DNA of 64,000 nucleotides from Lingula anatina (taxonomy: Eukaryota > Brachiopoda > Lingulata > Lingulida > Lingulidae): assembly GCF_001039355.2 (NCBI RefSeq), contig NW_019775732.1:85061-149060 (forward strand). The letters are read 5' to 3'. The notes under the pieces are model-generated. The model was not told the origin of the DNA. It made no database searches and worked only from the letters and a program-made list of their open reading frames with translations. The position numbers and the translations under genes are program-made. This document shows positions 63,801-64,000 of this stretch, piece after piece (the first letter of the stretch is position 1; the number at the start of each line of letters is the position of its first letter).

Positions 63801-64000
63801 CAGTGTTCCTGATCAATTCATATCCACCGTTTGAAATGAATTCTGTAATTGGATACTGGTGAGTGCTGAATGAGATCCTCTAGGAACACCTGTTTAAGCA
63901 TGGTATATGTGGTCTACCATTAACATGTTACTTGTAGACAGAAACATACTACCGGTAGTAGTAATAACATGAAGGCCAATTCTACAAGCAAATTGTGCTT
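60832..64000. other. Gene-poor right flank
   Basis: AT-rich sequence without a supportable gene on either strand. Open frames are short, lack convincing splice sites and resemble no family I know. No transporter exons were seen, so the cluster ends at F within this window. Confidence 0.5.

Noticed and set aside
1-64000. tRNA, rRNA, CRISPR or bacterial operon features
   Set aside because: No cloverleaf-like or rRNA-like sequence was noticed by eye, and the split genes, GT-AG introns and transposon types are eukaryotic; prokaryotic features are not expected.

Overview
The window looks like nuclear DNA of a marine invertebrate, most likely a bivalve or other mollusc. The genes carry many GT-AG introns, the DNA is AT-rich, and short motifs such as acatgta and taggcctac recur throughout. 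MITEs, a Tc1/mariner remnant and microsatellites are scattered in it. Large near-identical blocks meet at single-N gaps, which suggests a highly heterozygous draft assembly. The taxon is an inference from composition.

From about 7.8 to 60.8 kb the window is a plus-strand, head-to-tail cluster of SLC5-family sodium/solute symporters of the SLC5A8/SLC5A12 type (sodium-coupled monocarboxylate transporters). Each intact gene has 15 coding exons with identical exon sizes and phases, apart from exon 12 (an extracellular loop) and exon 15 (the cytosolic tail). Reading through the splice sites I recover gene B (11054-21007, 667 aa), gene C (26224-32329, 645 aa) and gene E (47600-55631, 629 aa). I also find gene D, exons 1-12 (36426-42050), a C-like 3' fragment, exons 12-15 (42910-44373), a 5' fragment A, exons 1-4 (8290-10062), and a decayed pseudogene F, exons 7-15 (56980-60831).

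Three partial duplications have one N at the junction: 7791-10572 with 10575-13355, 17171-18959 with 18961-20754, and 30656-42653 with 42671-54675. The simplest reading is that fragment A, the second set of B exons 12-14, and the D plus C-like-3' block are alternative haplotypes placed in tandem. The locus would then hold three intact genes (B, C, D/E) and one pseudogene. True tandem duplication remains possible.

The first 7.8 kb holds a 261-bp palindrome, one orphan cysteine-rich exon, a PIF/Harbinger-like MITE and a candidate promoter with a noncoding first exon. The regions 21.0-26.2 kb and 60.8-64.0 kb contain no gene I can support. The intact transporters probably work independently at the plasma membrane as Na+-driven importers of lactate, pyruvate or short-chain fatty acids. 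They differ mostly in the glycosylated loop and in the C-terminal tail, where B and C end in PDZ-ligand-like motifs and E does not.
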